Notes: a model not told the origin generated them from the sequence alone. A DNA stretch of 64,000 nt from Phylloscopus collybita (GCA_027886175.1 JAJNNQ010000009.1:23115501-23179500), one strand, 5' to 3'. Shown: positions 12,366-24,120, counted from the first letter of the stretch. A program made the numbers and translations.

Positions 12366-14220
12366 CAGAGTGTATTGGTTTTTATTTTATTTCACTGTTT
12401 TTACACATTTAACACTTAAAATTAACATAACTTTGGGGTTTTTTGTGAAGCAAGTCTCTATATAAGAGGAACCATATGGAAAAAAAGGTTATAAAATAAT
12501 TTAAAGGTATGTATAGACAATGTTGTGTTGGTTTGTTTGTTTGGTTTTTTTCTTTTAAAGTTTGAATTGTTGACACAAAAGAATCAAGCTGTTTCTGTTT
12601 CACTTTCTCTAAAGCTGCTGTTGTCAGGAAATTGTGATGCTGGAAAACCACATCAGGTGAAAAAACAAAAACTTTTTTAATTTACCATACAGTTGAAGTG
12701 TGTAAATTTACCATTAGTTCAGCCTAGCTATGCTCATCTCCAGGGAAATGGTAAGTTTTAATATATTTAAACACTGTAACTGTTTCACTAGTAAGACCAA
12801 TTCAGGCCTTAAAAAATTTAACATGAAGGTTTGGTTATGGCATATCTTGGTGTAGTTGGTGAGGTTTTATTTATATTGTTTACATACTAAAGTTTGTCAA
12901 GTGTGTCCCCAGTTAAATGCTGCAGTGTAGTGTATATAACATAAGGTGTTACTTTTCGAAGTGCACACAAAGCAATTGTAAACATAAGGTAATGACCCTA
13001 ACTATATACTGTATTTACAACTGTTTACCCACCTCCAGAAGCTTTTGAACTGCATTATTATTTTTGCTTCAGGGACTTGTTTTGCTCTTCACAGATCCTA
13101 ATCTCTTGTTATTAAATGTATTTTAGAGAACAAATTACATTTCATACCTGCTGAAGTAGTCAATCACCAGGAAAGTCTGCCCTTAAATTTAGGTTTGTAC
13201 CTACACTTTGATGACAAGCTATTTGTATTTCAGCCTGTGTACAAAGATGAATTGGGAAAATCTTTGGAGGGATGGAATTGAACAGGACATGTTCAGGACA
13301 TGTTCCCTTTCAGCTGGTATTAGTTTCAGAGTACAGAAAGAGGGGAGAGGGAATTCTGCTACTTTAATGGTTTGTTGGGGCTTTTATCTGTTTGGTTGTG
13401 GTTGTTGTGTGGTGGTGTTTTGTTTTGTTTTTTTGGAAGCTGTTTCAGGTGCATTGAAAAACCAAAGTTCTGGATGTTAACAAGGTTATCTGTATCTCTA
13501 AGAAAGGTACCTAAGCTGCTGCTACTGACCCTGAAGAAAGGAAGGATGCTGTGGATAAAGGCTCTCTAACATATTTATTACTCCTCCCCTGTAAAAGCTA
13601 GCATTTAAGGAACTACAAATGCAGGGATACATTCTAGGAGTAAAGGAGCTAAAACGAGGTCCTCCCCACTCCTTGAACTAGACCTGTAAGAAAGGATTGG
13701 TTCTGTACTGAGAAACAAGGCAGAAGCTAAAGGTAAGCTAAAGATCATCCAGACAGTAAATCATATCCTTGCTAAATGACTCATCAAGCGTATCTTACCT
13801 AATTGAGTTACATAGATAGATAAAGCTGCCTTGAGAATCTGTTTTATATCTTACTATAGTCACATGAGGCAGAAAAAAAATACAAATTGGAATTTTAATT
13901 CTGAGAGGACTTGTATATATTTATCAGTTTTGAGAAAAAGAACTTAAATGAACTGGTTAGTACATGTACAGTACATGAAGTATCAGTTTTTGACACAAAA
14001 GTACCTGATTCTAATTACTTTTTCTTTTCTCCCTTTCCTTTGAAAATACCTTAAAATGAGAAAAAGAATAAAATGGTAACCTTGATGTGCTAGGCTAACT
14101 TAGAATTTACTCTTTAGGCCTACTGAACTCGAAAATGCTTGCTTTGCTGTTACTGCAGAGTAACAGGTTAAATTTTATGCAACTTGAAGGGTTGACTTGC
14201 TTTCAGTAGTTGACAAGTTT
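12366..14220. other. Convergent intergenic interval between GUF1 and GNPDA2
   Basis: I found no exon, RNA gene or recognisable full repeat here. It holds two short G/T-rich tracts (about 12525-12560 and 13372-13440). It separates the GUF1 poly(A) region from the GNPDA2 3' UTR, and part of it may be transcribed as a long GNPDA2 3' UTR. Confidence 0.6.
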
Positions 14221-14229
14221 GGAAGTTAC

Positions 14230-14235
14230 TTTATT
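14230..14235 (-). terminator. Candidate distal polyadenylation signal of GNPDA2 (AATAAA)
   Basis: This minus-strand AATAAA is about 2.06 kb past the GNPDA2 stop. ATTAAA variants nearer to the stop occur at 15639-15644 and 15496-15501, so the true 3' end cannot be chosen from sequence alone. Confidence 0.3.
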
Positions 14236-16292
14236 TCATAAAATGATTTGAAGTATCTTAAGGAATGAAATAATGGAAAGTGTGGTAGTTCTTAAAAAAA
14301 TACATCCTATAGCACCCATAATTAAAAAAAAAAAAAGAAAACAAAACATAGTGTAACAAAAGAAACAAGCTGGAGAACAACCAAAAACAACCAAAAGAGG
14401 CAGAAACAGTCCCAGACCCACTCAAGGACAGACAGGTTCTGCTGTACCAGTATTTAAACTGGCTTGTGTTTCACAGAAGGTCGAGTAATTAAAAAGGGAG
14501 AAAAGATACTAATTCTGTGCTGTTGCACATCCTGAGAACACAAAGGGCTTTAGTTGGTAAGACTGCCAAACAAGGCACATGGCTGAAAGGTGTGCTGGAA
14601 TAAAGAACAAGAATATTGTTTCAACAGAATTCTCCATTTTGCCATGTGAAGGATAATGATCATCAAGAGAAAAACGTGACTCAATTGCTTTAATACTAAC
14701 CTAAATTTGTTACTACTTTTAGTTTCATGCTTTTTGCAATAGAGTTGTTTATAAACTTCTTAGCTGTAAAGGCTAATGGCAAACTTAATACTGTATTTTG
14801 AATTATCCATTACCTGGAACACTATTCTCCTGAAAGGCAGTCTTTTCAACTTTTTTCCCTACAATGTTGCATTATGCTTCAAAAATACATCTGCATAAAC
14901 TGAGCCTTACAGCCTGTTTTAAATGTGTGGATGTTCAATGTACTGTTGAGAACTGAAACACCAGGCCTGGCTTCCTACACTGCTACAGACAGATTCTTCC
15001 ATGCTTTTGAAATTTCACAGAATTACGAGAACAATCCAGATTTGAAAGGACCCTGTAAGACCATTGATGAGAAAGGTAAACCTAGATGAGGCTCTACCAC
15101 AGCCCTGGGGAGATAATGGGATTTTGTTAAAAAGACTACATGCCTGTTTTTTTAGGTGAAAAATTAAATTGTTGAAGTTACACATAGTTGGACTTCTTGC
15201 AGTGAGTATTTTACACAAGGGCTTTCCCCAAAAAAGTCTTCATCAGTATTACCTTTCTCTTTTGGTGCCTAATCACTCCCTGAAATTCTGTATTTACTCA
15301 TGACAATTTATATTAGAAATGAAACAATTTTGAAATTAAGAGATTTATATTTAAGTTTTACTTATATTCAAAGTAGGAAATAACATTCCTTGTAACAGCA
15401 CAATGTTTATAATGATACAACGAAAAAGTGATTAACAGCTGGCTTTAAATGATTTGCAGACATTATAGTCCTGTAAATTAACCTCTTTTCAAGCATTTAA
15501 TTGTAACATCAGTTATACAGTTCATCAGGTACCTCCTGACATTGAGATTTTTCCTTTTGTATAAAGCTTGATTACCAAAAATATAAAAATCCTAAAGTAA
15601 TTTGAAGTACACGAGAGGAAAAAGTGCTATTGTAGAAGTTTAATATTTTTATCCATGGAGCAAGTTGTAACTTGGAAGAATTTGGTGCATTTTTAGGCAC
15701 TGTTTTTGTATCTTCATTTGCCCAAAATATACAGCAGGACTTGAGATGCCCCAAAACTGTTTAAGACAAATTTAAGGCAACCAAGTGCAAAAGCTCAGTG
15801 TACATTAGATACATGTAAACAGAACATTTCATAGTAGAAATTGTACAACTATTACGAGTCCATAGTATTAACAAAGGCCAAAATCATTCTGCCTAGAGAC
15901 ACAAATGCAAAATGTAGTTACACTAACCAAGCCAAAATTTAAGAGTTCTGCGAAATGAAGTGTCATCATCTCTAACATGAGGCAGATGCAACATTGCTGT
16001 GCTAGAGTAAGTGCTCTGCTTTTCCCCTCTACATAATGTGCAGTCTCTCCCAAGTTTGTTCTGTTCCATTTAGTGATGTGCCACCCAACAGCAGAGCTCC
16101 AAATGTTAAAAGCAAAATGCACAACACAGCAAACAGATGGAATGTGAATGTACAGATATTGGACCTTTTTAAAAATACAGTACCTAGGATTTCCCATTTT
16201 AAACAGTTTTCAGCATATTGCATAGCAGTGAACTCATCTGCTACCTAAAACTGTTGCTGCTGACCCACATGGAGTTCCTCTTCAGTCTTCTT
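14236..16292 (-). other. GNPDA2: Probable GNPDA2 3' UTR region
   Basis: This is AT-rich sequence directly downstream of the GNPDA2 stop with no competing gene. A weak CR1-like 3' end may lie near 15014-15065. The extent depends on which poly(A) signal is used. Confidence 0.35.
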
Positions 16293-16351
16293 TCAGTTTT
16301 CTTTCATACTGTACAGTGGGTCCACAAGCTTATTGTGCACATGCATTAAAC
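16293..16351 (-). CDS. GNPDA2: GNPDA2 terminal coding exon
   Basis: This short exon follows a 3.17-kb intron. The acceptor is ctccaag and the reading is (G)[18 protein letters not shown] then TGA. The match to the known GNPDA2 C terminus and the exact phase fit establish it, although its open frame is too short to stand out alone. Confidence 0.94.
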
Positions 16352-16636
16352 CTTGGAGGGAAAGCAACAATGCCAGCTTTACATTAGTTATACTTGGTTT
16401 ATGTGTCCTTCTATCCATATTTTTATTTGGAATTTGCTTCCAAGTACACATTTTAAATAGTTCATTAAAGAGAACAACAATGGCTATTTAAAGTAGTTCA
16501 GAATCAGAGACAGCAAATCTATTCCTGTATCAGTTGCATACTAATGACATATTCAATATCAGCTGAGCAGGGACCAGACAGTTCTCTGATAACAGACCCA
16601 AAAAAGCACATCTGGAATACTTCCAAATGAGCTGAA

Positions 16637-16692
<56 letters not shown>

Positions 16693-19600
16693 TGTGTGTA
16701 CTGTAACTCTGTAACAGCAACGTAATTCCCTCACACCACAATTTGCCATAAAAATCAGATGCACACACAGTGAGACTTTTACAGCTTGAGTTCTTTTGCA
16801 GTGTTCTAGCGTTGTAGTAGTGCTGTCTTTGTAATAATCATATACTTGTGATCCTAGACAGGAAAAATCAGATTAAATTATCCAGACTCTTAGGGCAGAC
16901 TCAATTTCAGTAGTTCAACTGTCTTCTGTTCTAGCTGGGCTTTTTTTTTTTTTTTGTCATATACAAGTCCTCCATAGTTATGATTAGGGGGGTTATTTTT
17001 TTTCCTCTTCAACTACTTTAATTCTGGAAAATGCTGAAGTGCAATTAATACAAAAGATGCTTCCTTCTTAACTTTGCTGTAACTTAGTAAAAATGTTACC
17101 TACATCTAGGTATGTGTGACATTGGATCACTGGCAGGTTTTTAACCTCATTTCACCTTGAGGACTAATAACAGTAATGATCAGTGTTCACAATCTGCAAA
17201 GTAAAAGTCCATTTTAGTATTGAACTAAAGATTTAGCTCCTAAAATTAAAATATGCAACACTAAAAGTAATTTTCTTAAAAACTATGAAAGAAATCTTGC
17301 AGTACTGTATATTTTAGTGATTATCCATGACAAAGAATATTCAAGTATCTTCGCTAAATGATGCAGCTGGTGGCAACCTTAGTATCACTGCAGCAACATG
17401 AAATTTGAGTTAACTATACAATCTAAGGTCATTACTGTAGGTGACCATAAAAAAAGGCATCTTATGCAGCATCTATCACTAATCACTATGTGATTATTTA
17501 ATATAAAATACAGATGTTAGATCAAGTCTAATATTTTTTCAGTTTAACAGTGCCAAACACTTAAGTATACATTTGACATAAAAATCATCTGTCCAAAAAG
17601 AATAACAGCTGCATAGACTAAGCAAACTAGAAATATGTTTTGAACTTCAAAACATTTAACTTCCTACCAATATTCCCTCTTCTAAAAGGGGAAATGAAAA
17701 GGAAATAATTACCCACTTCCTATAAGCATGAAAAATGGTTACAAAGTATAGCTTTTGTCATACTTAATGAAGAATATTAAAATCCTGTTAGTGAAAGTGT
17801 TACAGGGAAAACAGTGAGAAACAAAACATTTTTTTAAAGGAATGCACCAGACCTGGTAGATGCCAAAACAATTATTTCAAAAGAAAGTCACACTGTATAT
17901 TCAAGTATGCTTTGAATAAACAGATTTCTGCACACAGTTTTAAGAGGAGCATGGATAAGTATGGAAAAAACTATCTTGAACTAACTTATCTGCAGACAAA
18001 TCAGTAAATTCAAAATTAATTTTCTGTTTCATTCTTCAAGAAAGTTATTTTCCCTTTTACAGTAAGACCATAAGCTCACTTGATCATTTTAGCCTGTTAC
18101 AGGTTTTCAGAAAGTTAGAAAAAACAGAGTATGTTAATCTACTTACCAGCCAGTGTGGTACTTAAATATAATTAACAAAAAAATTGCAGTTTTAAGTGGT
18201 GAAAAACCTCCATAAATCACTGCCATAAATAGTATTAAGAACTACCTAGCTTCCCTAAGAAGTCTAACCTGAAGATCGAGATTAAGAAATAATTCCAGAT
18301 CTGACCCACACTGATTTCTCCATCTTCTAAGGGGAAAAAAATCTCACTGATTTGAGAGTAGTTTAAAGTAAACCATCTTTTTAGAAGTTCTATTGCTGTG
18401 TATTGGGTAATTAAATACAGTGACACAATAGCACACATTCATAAATTGTAGCCCTTGATGTTTTTTAAAGCAATGTTCTGTGTCATATATAGGATTGTAT
18501 TTTCCAAGCAAAGCCTCTGCTTATTTAAAATACAGGATAATGTTTAAAACTTATCCAAGCAGTTACAGATGTTTATCTTTGAAAACAACAGTAAGTACTA
18601 TCTAGCAGTGTGATACGGAAAAAGACTAACCCTCCCTCCTACCCCACAAATACATAGCAGAGAACAGCATATTGAAAAATCCAAAATTAACAAGCTGGCC
18701 ACAAGAGGTATCAGGATAAAAATCACAGAAACGTCCAAATTGCAATTTAATACGTCTATGAGCACTGGTGATATAATGCTCACAAAAAAGAATTTAATAA
18801 ATTACAGTCTTGATCTCTGATACCTCAGCTACTACAGGTACCCATGCTAGACAGAAAGACAACTGAGTCGCACAATTGCATGTGCTGTGCTAGTAACAGT
18901 CAGGAGAAAACTACTTTTCTCAGCTTCTGTTCTCAGTGAAACAGAATTCAGTCTAGGAAGTATCAAGTCCTATCAAGTATCCTGACTTACTTCAAGTTTG
19001 CCCCGATATAACTACTACAAATATGAAAAACACACACAGTAAAAGGGTGCAATGCTTTCAAAGGCAGTATAGATTGTTATGCTAATTGCACATGAAAAAT
19101 GTCCTCAGGTGGCTTCAAAGTCTGTATCACAGTTTACTAGACATCACATTACAGCACACAGCAAAAGCAGCATGGAAATGTATCAGGATTAATAAATGTT
19201 TTAAGATTTTTTTTAAGCTAAACTATCCAGTATACTTAAGACTTGTATTCTGGAACACCAGATTGCTGCTGTTTGAAGTTAAAGATTACTAAACTTGAAG
19301 CAAAACAAATACTCTTCCCAAGAAGATTCGTTTGGAATGTAGGTAGCACAAGTTATGCCTCCTGGCAATTCTCCAAACACAAGAAATAAGTTAATATTTA
19401 ATATTTTGACTATATAACATTATATATTAGTGACTGTAAAGTGTTGGAAGGCTCAGATTTAAATCAATATAATTTCAAAGCTGTCGGTTTTGCGTAAACA
19501 CGTGACCTCTGATTCAGTGCTCACCTTTAAAGTACTTCACAGTTTTAACTCTTAGTTCTAAAGTAGCATCTTCATCACACACAAAGATAGTGCGAGGGTG

Positions 19601-21451
19601 TTGCTGGAAAGCAGAAACTGTCCACATATGATTGACTCCTTCTTCAATTGCTTTGTATAAAGCAAAAGCCTTGTGTGCACCTGTTATAAGAATCATCACC
19701 TGCAAAACAAAAATCTCTTTACTTTCAATCCCCATATCAATACCAACTAATCTTGAAAACACACATGCAACCAGAACTAAGTGAGTTCTTACTTCTCTAG
19801 CATCCATGACTGTACCCACACCAACTGTTAGTGCCATAGTTGGTACTTTGGATAAGTCTCCATCAAAGTATTTAGCATTTGCCAAAATGGTGTCCATTGC
19901 TAAAGTCTTTAATCTTGTTCTTGAAGACAAACTTGATCCGGGTTCATTGAATGCAATGTGGCCATCTGGACCAATGCCTTTTCAAAGTTAAAAAAAATAA
20001 AAAAAAAATCATTCCACACCTGAGAGTCAACACATTTTCTCAAACATTGTAAATTAGTAAAAAAGGACTCATCCTTTCCCTTTGGTTCTCCACTTTCAAT
20101 AAAAACTTACTTAACTCAGTAGAAAGGAGCTTGGACACCAACCATTCTGTTTTGGAATTAAAACTGATTCTTTGTTAGTCACAGAACTTACTTACACAAT
20201 AATTGAAAAACCTGGGTTTTAGTCAAGTTATAAAACTAATGATTAAAGAATTGGTTTACATGTTTGAATTGAAAGAGCATAGAGCATTTCCTCATACCTC
20301 CAACAAACAGATCAATTCCTCCTGCTTCTTCAATTTTCTTTTCAAATGCATCACATTCCGCCTGTAAGTCTGGTGCATTTCCATCAAGGATATGAGCATT
20401 ATTTGGATCTATGTCAATATGCTTAAAGAAGTTATTCCACATATAGGAGTGATAGCTCTCTGGATGATTTCTGGGAAGCCCTGAAATAATTTAGAGTGAA
20501 ATTACCATATGACAAGATTTAACCAAACAGCCTTAATTCTAGTCTGTATGTAACTGATGTGAGGCATGCAAGGCAAATGTGAGTCAAATGAAGCAAGATT
20601 TGAAACTATATCGAAAATGTCTTCTGTTGCCATGCACGAACTAACTGGTTTACATTCCCTCCACATACATCTTATCCCAGAGAATCAAGTCTTCATCAGA
20701 AATGCAGTCCCATTATTACATGACAATATAATTTCTACAGAAGTACCATGAAACACTAAATTTTGCCCAGTGTTTATTCTTGCATTTTTGTAAATAAAGG
20801 AATAGAGAAAAATGCTTGGACACCAGTCTAATACAGAAATACAGACATACTAGACTAGCCTGGTACTTTGACAAAGTTTAATAGTTTTATAAGGAGGAAA
20901 AATATAAGTATATTCACAAATAATAGCACATCTTACCTACATATTCATCCATGTTGAAAGTCTTTACATATTTGAAAGAGAGATCTCCATTTTTGTGATA
21001 TTCTATCAGCTTTTTGTAGCATCCCAAAGGTGTACTCCCTGTTAAATAAAATTTTTCTACTGTTCTGTGTATCTGCACATTTTCAATGTAAATGTCTTAA
21101 CAAATTTTGCTACAGTGCATTTCAACATACAAGCAATCTGCTGTTTCTCATTTAGTATTTATCAGTTTCTCAAACTGTCACAGCTTTTCACAGAAATCAA
21201 ATCCATATTTTATAAAAAAGAGTATTAACAAAAATAATACTTTTGTTATTTTACATACTATCTGCTAGCAGTGATACAAACATTGTTCTAGACTTAGTTA
21301 TTTACAAAGACTTTGAATAAAACTTGCCTGTTGGTAGACCAAGCGTGAAATATCTTCCTTGACTTGGCTTGAACTGGATAATACGATTACAGATGTATTT
21401 GGCTGCCCATTCACTAGCCTGATCATAATCTTCAAGAATTACTAGCCTCAT
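16293..21451 (-). CDS. GNPDA2: GNPDA2, glucosamine-6-phosphate deaminase/isomerase 2 (complete, six coding exons)
   Basis: Reading the minus strand, coding exons are 21451-21328, 21038-20937, 20480-20298, 19977-19793, 19699-19525 and 16351-16293. They join to 828 nt: 275 codons and a TGA. The enzyme converts glucosamine-6-phosphate to fructose-6-phosphate and ammonia in the cytosol, the reverse entry point of the hexosamine pathway. Catalytic residues known from E. coli NagB fall at the same numbers here: Asp72 in FNMDEYVGL, and Asp141, His143 and Glu148 in [13 protein letters not shown]. The start methionine ([10 protein letters not shown]) has A at -3 and matches the family N terminus. The short tail ([19 protein letters not shown]) fits GNPDA2 rather than the longer GNPDA1. 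Oddities: the first coding intron has a GC donor, and the fourth coding intron is 93 nt, in frame and stop-free. The gene is intact. Confidence 0.97.
16640..16691 (+). repeat. 52-nt homopolymer T tract followed by (TG)n
   Basis: It lies in the final GNPDA2 intron, about 290 nt upstream of the terminal exon acceptor, and reads as (CA)n then A52 in the GNPDA2 transcript. The lysine-rich reading frames on the minus strand are artefacts of the tract. The exact length may be affected by sequencing slippage. Confidence 0.93.
19525..19699 (-). CDS. GNPDA2: GNPDA2 coding exon 5
   Basis: The acceptor is ttgttttgcag and the donor is aaag|gtgagc. It encodes [40 protein letters not shown] and [18 protein letters not shown]. 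Read-through of this donor would add only Gly-Glu-His before a stop, a possible truncated isoform. Confidence 0.96.
19793..19977 (-). CDS. GNPDA2: GNPDA2 coding exon 4, active-site block
   Basis: The acceptor is ctttgaaaag and the donor is gaa|gtaaga. It encodes [40 protein letters not shown] and [20 protein letters not shown] plus E. It holds catalytic Asp141, His143 and Glu148. Confidence 0.97.
20298..20480 (-). CDS. GNPDA2: GNPDA2 coding exon 3
   Basis: The acceptor is aaattatttcag and the donor is ggag|gtatga. It encodes [20 protein letters not shown], then [20 protein letters not shown] and [20 protein letters not shown]. Confidence 0.97.
20937..21038 (-). CDS. GNPDA2: GNPDA2 coding exon 2
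   Basis: The acceptor is ttatttaacag and the donor is gtag|gtaaga. It encodes [19 protein letters not shown] followed by [14 protein letters not shown], including the catalytic base Asp72. Confidence 0.96.
21328..21451 (-). CDS. GNPDA2: GNPDA2 coding exon 1 (start codon)
   Basis: The context gccacaATGagg starts the [22 protein letters not shown], then [20 protein letters not shown] and PTG. The exon ends ccaacag before the sequence gcaagt, a GC-type donor with otherwise perfect consensus. The 5' untranslated part runs to 21466 or 21490, depending on the acceptor used. Confidence 0.95.
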
Positions 21452-22779
21452 TGTGGCAGTGAGGAACTGTATGATAATACAAACTTACACCTGGAGAAAA
21501 TGGTGAAGTTTTAAAAATAAGCACCACATGAGTAGTTGTAAAACTCCCTAGATTACAGAGGAGATAAAAAAATCATCTTTCATACCAATGACTTGCATTA
21601 GCATACCACACTCTTGCAGACCTAGTTCAAGCTGCGCAATCAAGAGAAAAGCTACAGAATCCAGATTATAGATTACAGTCTATTTATTAATTTAGAGCAA
21701 TCGGTAGGAAAAAGCTAAAACAAGATGAGAACAAGCCATTTTAAACTTCAATATTTTGGTCAACTGTTACCATCAGAAAAGAGGAAATACTTAAATACCA
21801 AGATTAAATATGACCAGCTGAATGCCTACAACTTCAAAAACTAAGACCCAGAGTAATCCCATGTTTCTATAGTCAGAATACCTAACCGGGACTAAATAAT
21901 TAAAGCTCCTTTCACTCCCATTCTAGCTCCTTAACAATGCTTCAGTAAGTTTATTAATCTGCAAAAGAAAAATAAAAATTAAAGCATTAGAGATATTTGG
22001 AATGTTTACAATTCACAGGAAAAAATACGGTCATGTTTTTTCTTTGCCATATAAATTTAAACAGAAATTTAAAAGGCTTTGAGTGCAACTGTATCAACTT
22101 TTAAGATGAATATCCAGAAAACAAGCTTGGTTGCTAGAAGTATACAAGCATCTCCTACATTTAAGTGAAACTCGTTTTTCCATGAGTTTCTGTTTAACAG
22201 AGTCCAGTAATTACTCCAGAAAGACTGGGGCTCTTTCACCAATTTGGGATGTGTTACTCTTCTTTTCCCAGATCTGGGTGTGCTCGGCATTAGCCAGAAC
22301 ACAACATTCCAGGGCGGGCACACTACTTTTAGCTGACCCAAAATGAGCGGCTGGTTTCAAGACAACTATGAATTAAAGTCCTTAACAGGGTACCATGTTT
22401 GTCCCACTAAAGAAGGAAGAACGAGATCATCACCGTGTGCTGCCTGTGCCGCTCCACTTCCCTGGACAGCCGAGCTCTGACAAGTCAAACTCACCTTTGC
22501 CGAGGAAACGCTATGCCACACATACCTAAAAGAGTTAACACACATCCCCGAGGAGGAAAGCATGCCCAGCAGGAACAGACTCCACAGCTTTAGGGCGGTT
22601 TCATAAAATCCCAGCAATTTTACGCTGGGAACACGGGGATGCTCTCCAAGAGCAGGGATCCACGGACAGCAGCAGAACCACCGCGAATTTTCGGCTAAGG
22701 GCACTTCTTGTTTTGTTTTGCTTTGTTTGGAGAAGGCGGGGGGGGGGATGGGGGGAGGATAAACCTACACTGTCAGAAG

Positions 22780-23170
22780 AAGAGACCTTGCAGCCGGAGC
22801 GCCGCCGGCACAGCAGCCCCGGGCCCCCGCGGCCTCCCCTTCCCCCCCGCGGGCACCCGCACGGCCGCGCCCTGCCCGGCCCCGCTCACCCGGGACAGCC
22901 CGCGGCGGCCACGAGCGGCAGCAGGACGAGCAGGAGGAAGATGAAGAAGTGCAGGAGGACGAGGAGGACGGGAACCGCTGCCCGCCCCGCAGCTCCCGCC
23001 CCGCCGCCTCCAGCGGAACCCGGCGCACAACCCGGAAGCGGCAGGCCAGGACGGGAAATGGATCCTTTTCCCCTTCTCATTTCCGGGCCTGTGTGTCCGG
23101 GACCGGGCGGCGGGGGAGCTGCCGGCGGCTCGGGGCGCTCCTCTTGGAGCCGCTCTGATGCGGAGCACAT
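22780..23170 (-). promoter_or_regulatory. CpG-island promoter of GNPDA2
   Basis: A sharply GC- and CpG-rich block of about 390 bp stands in AT-rich surroundings at the 5' end of GNPDA2. It contains GC boxes (cccgccccgc at 22981-22990 and neighbours) and ETS-type cores (ccggaag at 23032-23038 and ttccgg near 23091), with no TATA box. This is a typical housekeeping promoter and could also fire in the plus direction. A G-rich run, G10-AT-G6, sits just inside intron 1 at 22738-22755. Confidence 0.8.
22890..23050 (-). other. GNPDA2: GNPDA2 noncoding first exon (probable)
   Basis: In the CpG island the minus strand has gtcccgg|gtgagcgg, a strong donor at 22889-22884, and no start codon joins in frame to the coding exons. 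The intron to the ATG-containing exon would be about 1.4 kb. The transcription start is not defined by sequence, so the upstream limit is approximate. Confidence 0.55.
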
Positions 23171-23261
23171 TGAGATCTTAATGGAAAAAGGTTCCCCTAT
23201 AACCTAAATGTTTACATGGTGCAGCTGCGAAAGAAGCCGTGCGTAGTTACTGGAAAAAAAA

Positions 23262-23774
23262 AAATAATGATCCTGCCTCTCTGCGCAGTCCTGGTGAGGC
23301 CGCATCTGGAGTGCTGTGTGCAGTTCTGGGCTTCTCAGTGCTAAAAAGGCAAGGAGCTACTGGAGAGGGTCCAGTGGAGGCCACAAAGATGGTGAGAGGT
23401 CTGGAGCATCTCCCTTGAGGAGAGACTGCAGGAGCTGGGCCTGTTTAGTCCAGAGAAGAGAAGACTTGGGGCTGGGGGGGTCTCATGAGTGCATATAAAT
23501 ATCTCAGAGGTGTCAGAGGATGGTGTCAGACCCTTCTTGGTGGTGCCCAGCAACAGGACGAGGAGTAATGACCATCAACTAAAACAAGAAGTTCCACCTT
23601 GACATGAAGAACTTCTTTACCTCGAGATGGCAGAGCACTGGAACAGGCTGCCCAGGGAGGTCATGAAGTTTCCCTTTCTGGAGACGAAAAACCCACCTGG
23701 GCACATTCCTGTGTCATCTGCTCCAGGTGACCCTTGCCTCAGTAGGGCCGTTGGACCAGATGATCTCCAGAGGT
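23262..23774 (+). mobile_element. CR1 LINE, 5'-truncated, interrupted by a solo LTR
   Basis: Typical CR1 3'-region wording is present: ctggtgaggccgcatctgga, ggaacaggctgcccagggag and gaccagatgatctccagagg. The element stops at the LTR and resumes at 24121-24149 (ccttccaaccctaaaaatta, tgtgattc), which is its 3' terminus. Confidence 0.92.
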
Positions 23775-23780
23775 CCTTCC

Positions 23781-24120
23781 TGTTGTATCCCTCTGGGGAT
23801 GGTTTACCCCAAAAAGAGCCCCAAAGCTGTAACTGTGTGGTGTGACCCTACCTTCCCCTGCTATCTCTGACCAATTGGCTCAGTGCCAGCTATCTATCCT
23901 CAGACAGAGAGCCTACATAAACCCCTGTTCTTCCTTGTTCGTCCTCTTTGCCTCTTTGCCCATAAAATCCCTTCAAGAATAAAGCCTTGGAACAATCCTA
24001 AGTAAAGAGCCTCTTTTAGGTCTCTTCCCCTTTCCTGTTTGATCCTAGCCCAAAGCCCTCCAGAATCTGAACTAGCAGTCGGGGCATAAGAGAAGGGCGG
24101 AGAGCCAAGGGAAAAAAACA
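23781..24120 (+). mobile_element. Solo LTR of an endogenous retrovirus, with 6-bp target duplication
   Basis: The 340-bp unit starts TGTTGTA and ends AAAAACA, giving TGTT/AACA inverted ends. It is flanked by perfect CCTTCC duplications (23775-23780 and 24121-24126). Internally there is CCAAT at 23871, a TATA-like cataaa at about 23915 and AATAAA at 23978-23983, in the right order for a plus-strand LTR. The 6-bp duplication is typical of class II (beta/alpha-type) ERVs. There is no internal retroviral sequence, so this is the remnant of LTR-LTR recombination. It sits about 0.7 kb upstream of the GNPDA2 CpG island. Confidence 0.9.

Noticed and set aside
15014..15065. CR1-like 3' end (acagaattacgagaac)
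   Set aside because: Similarity is too weak and short to call with confidence.
16519..16768. Polylysine-containing open frames
   Set aside because: They are translations of the T52 tract in a GNPDA2 intron.
22708..23207. Pro/Arg/Gly-rich open frames on both strands in the GNPDA2 CpG island
   Set aside because: Long stop-free frames are expected in CpG-rich DNA, there is no recognisable domain, and they overlap a promoter and probable noncoding exon.
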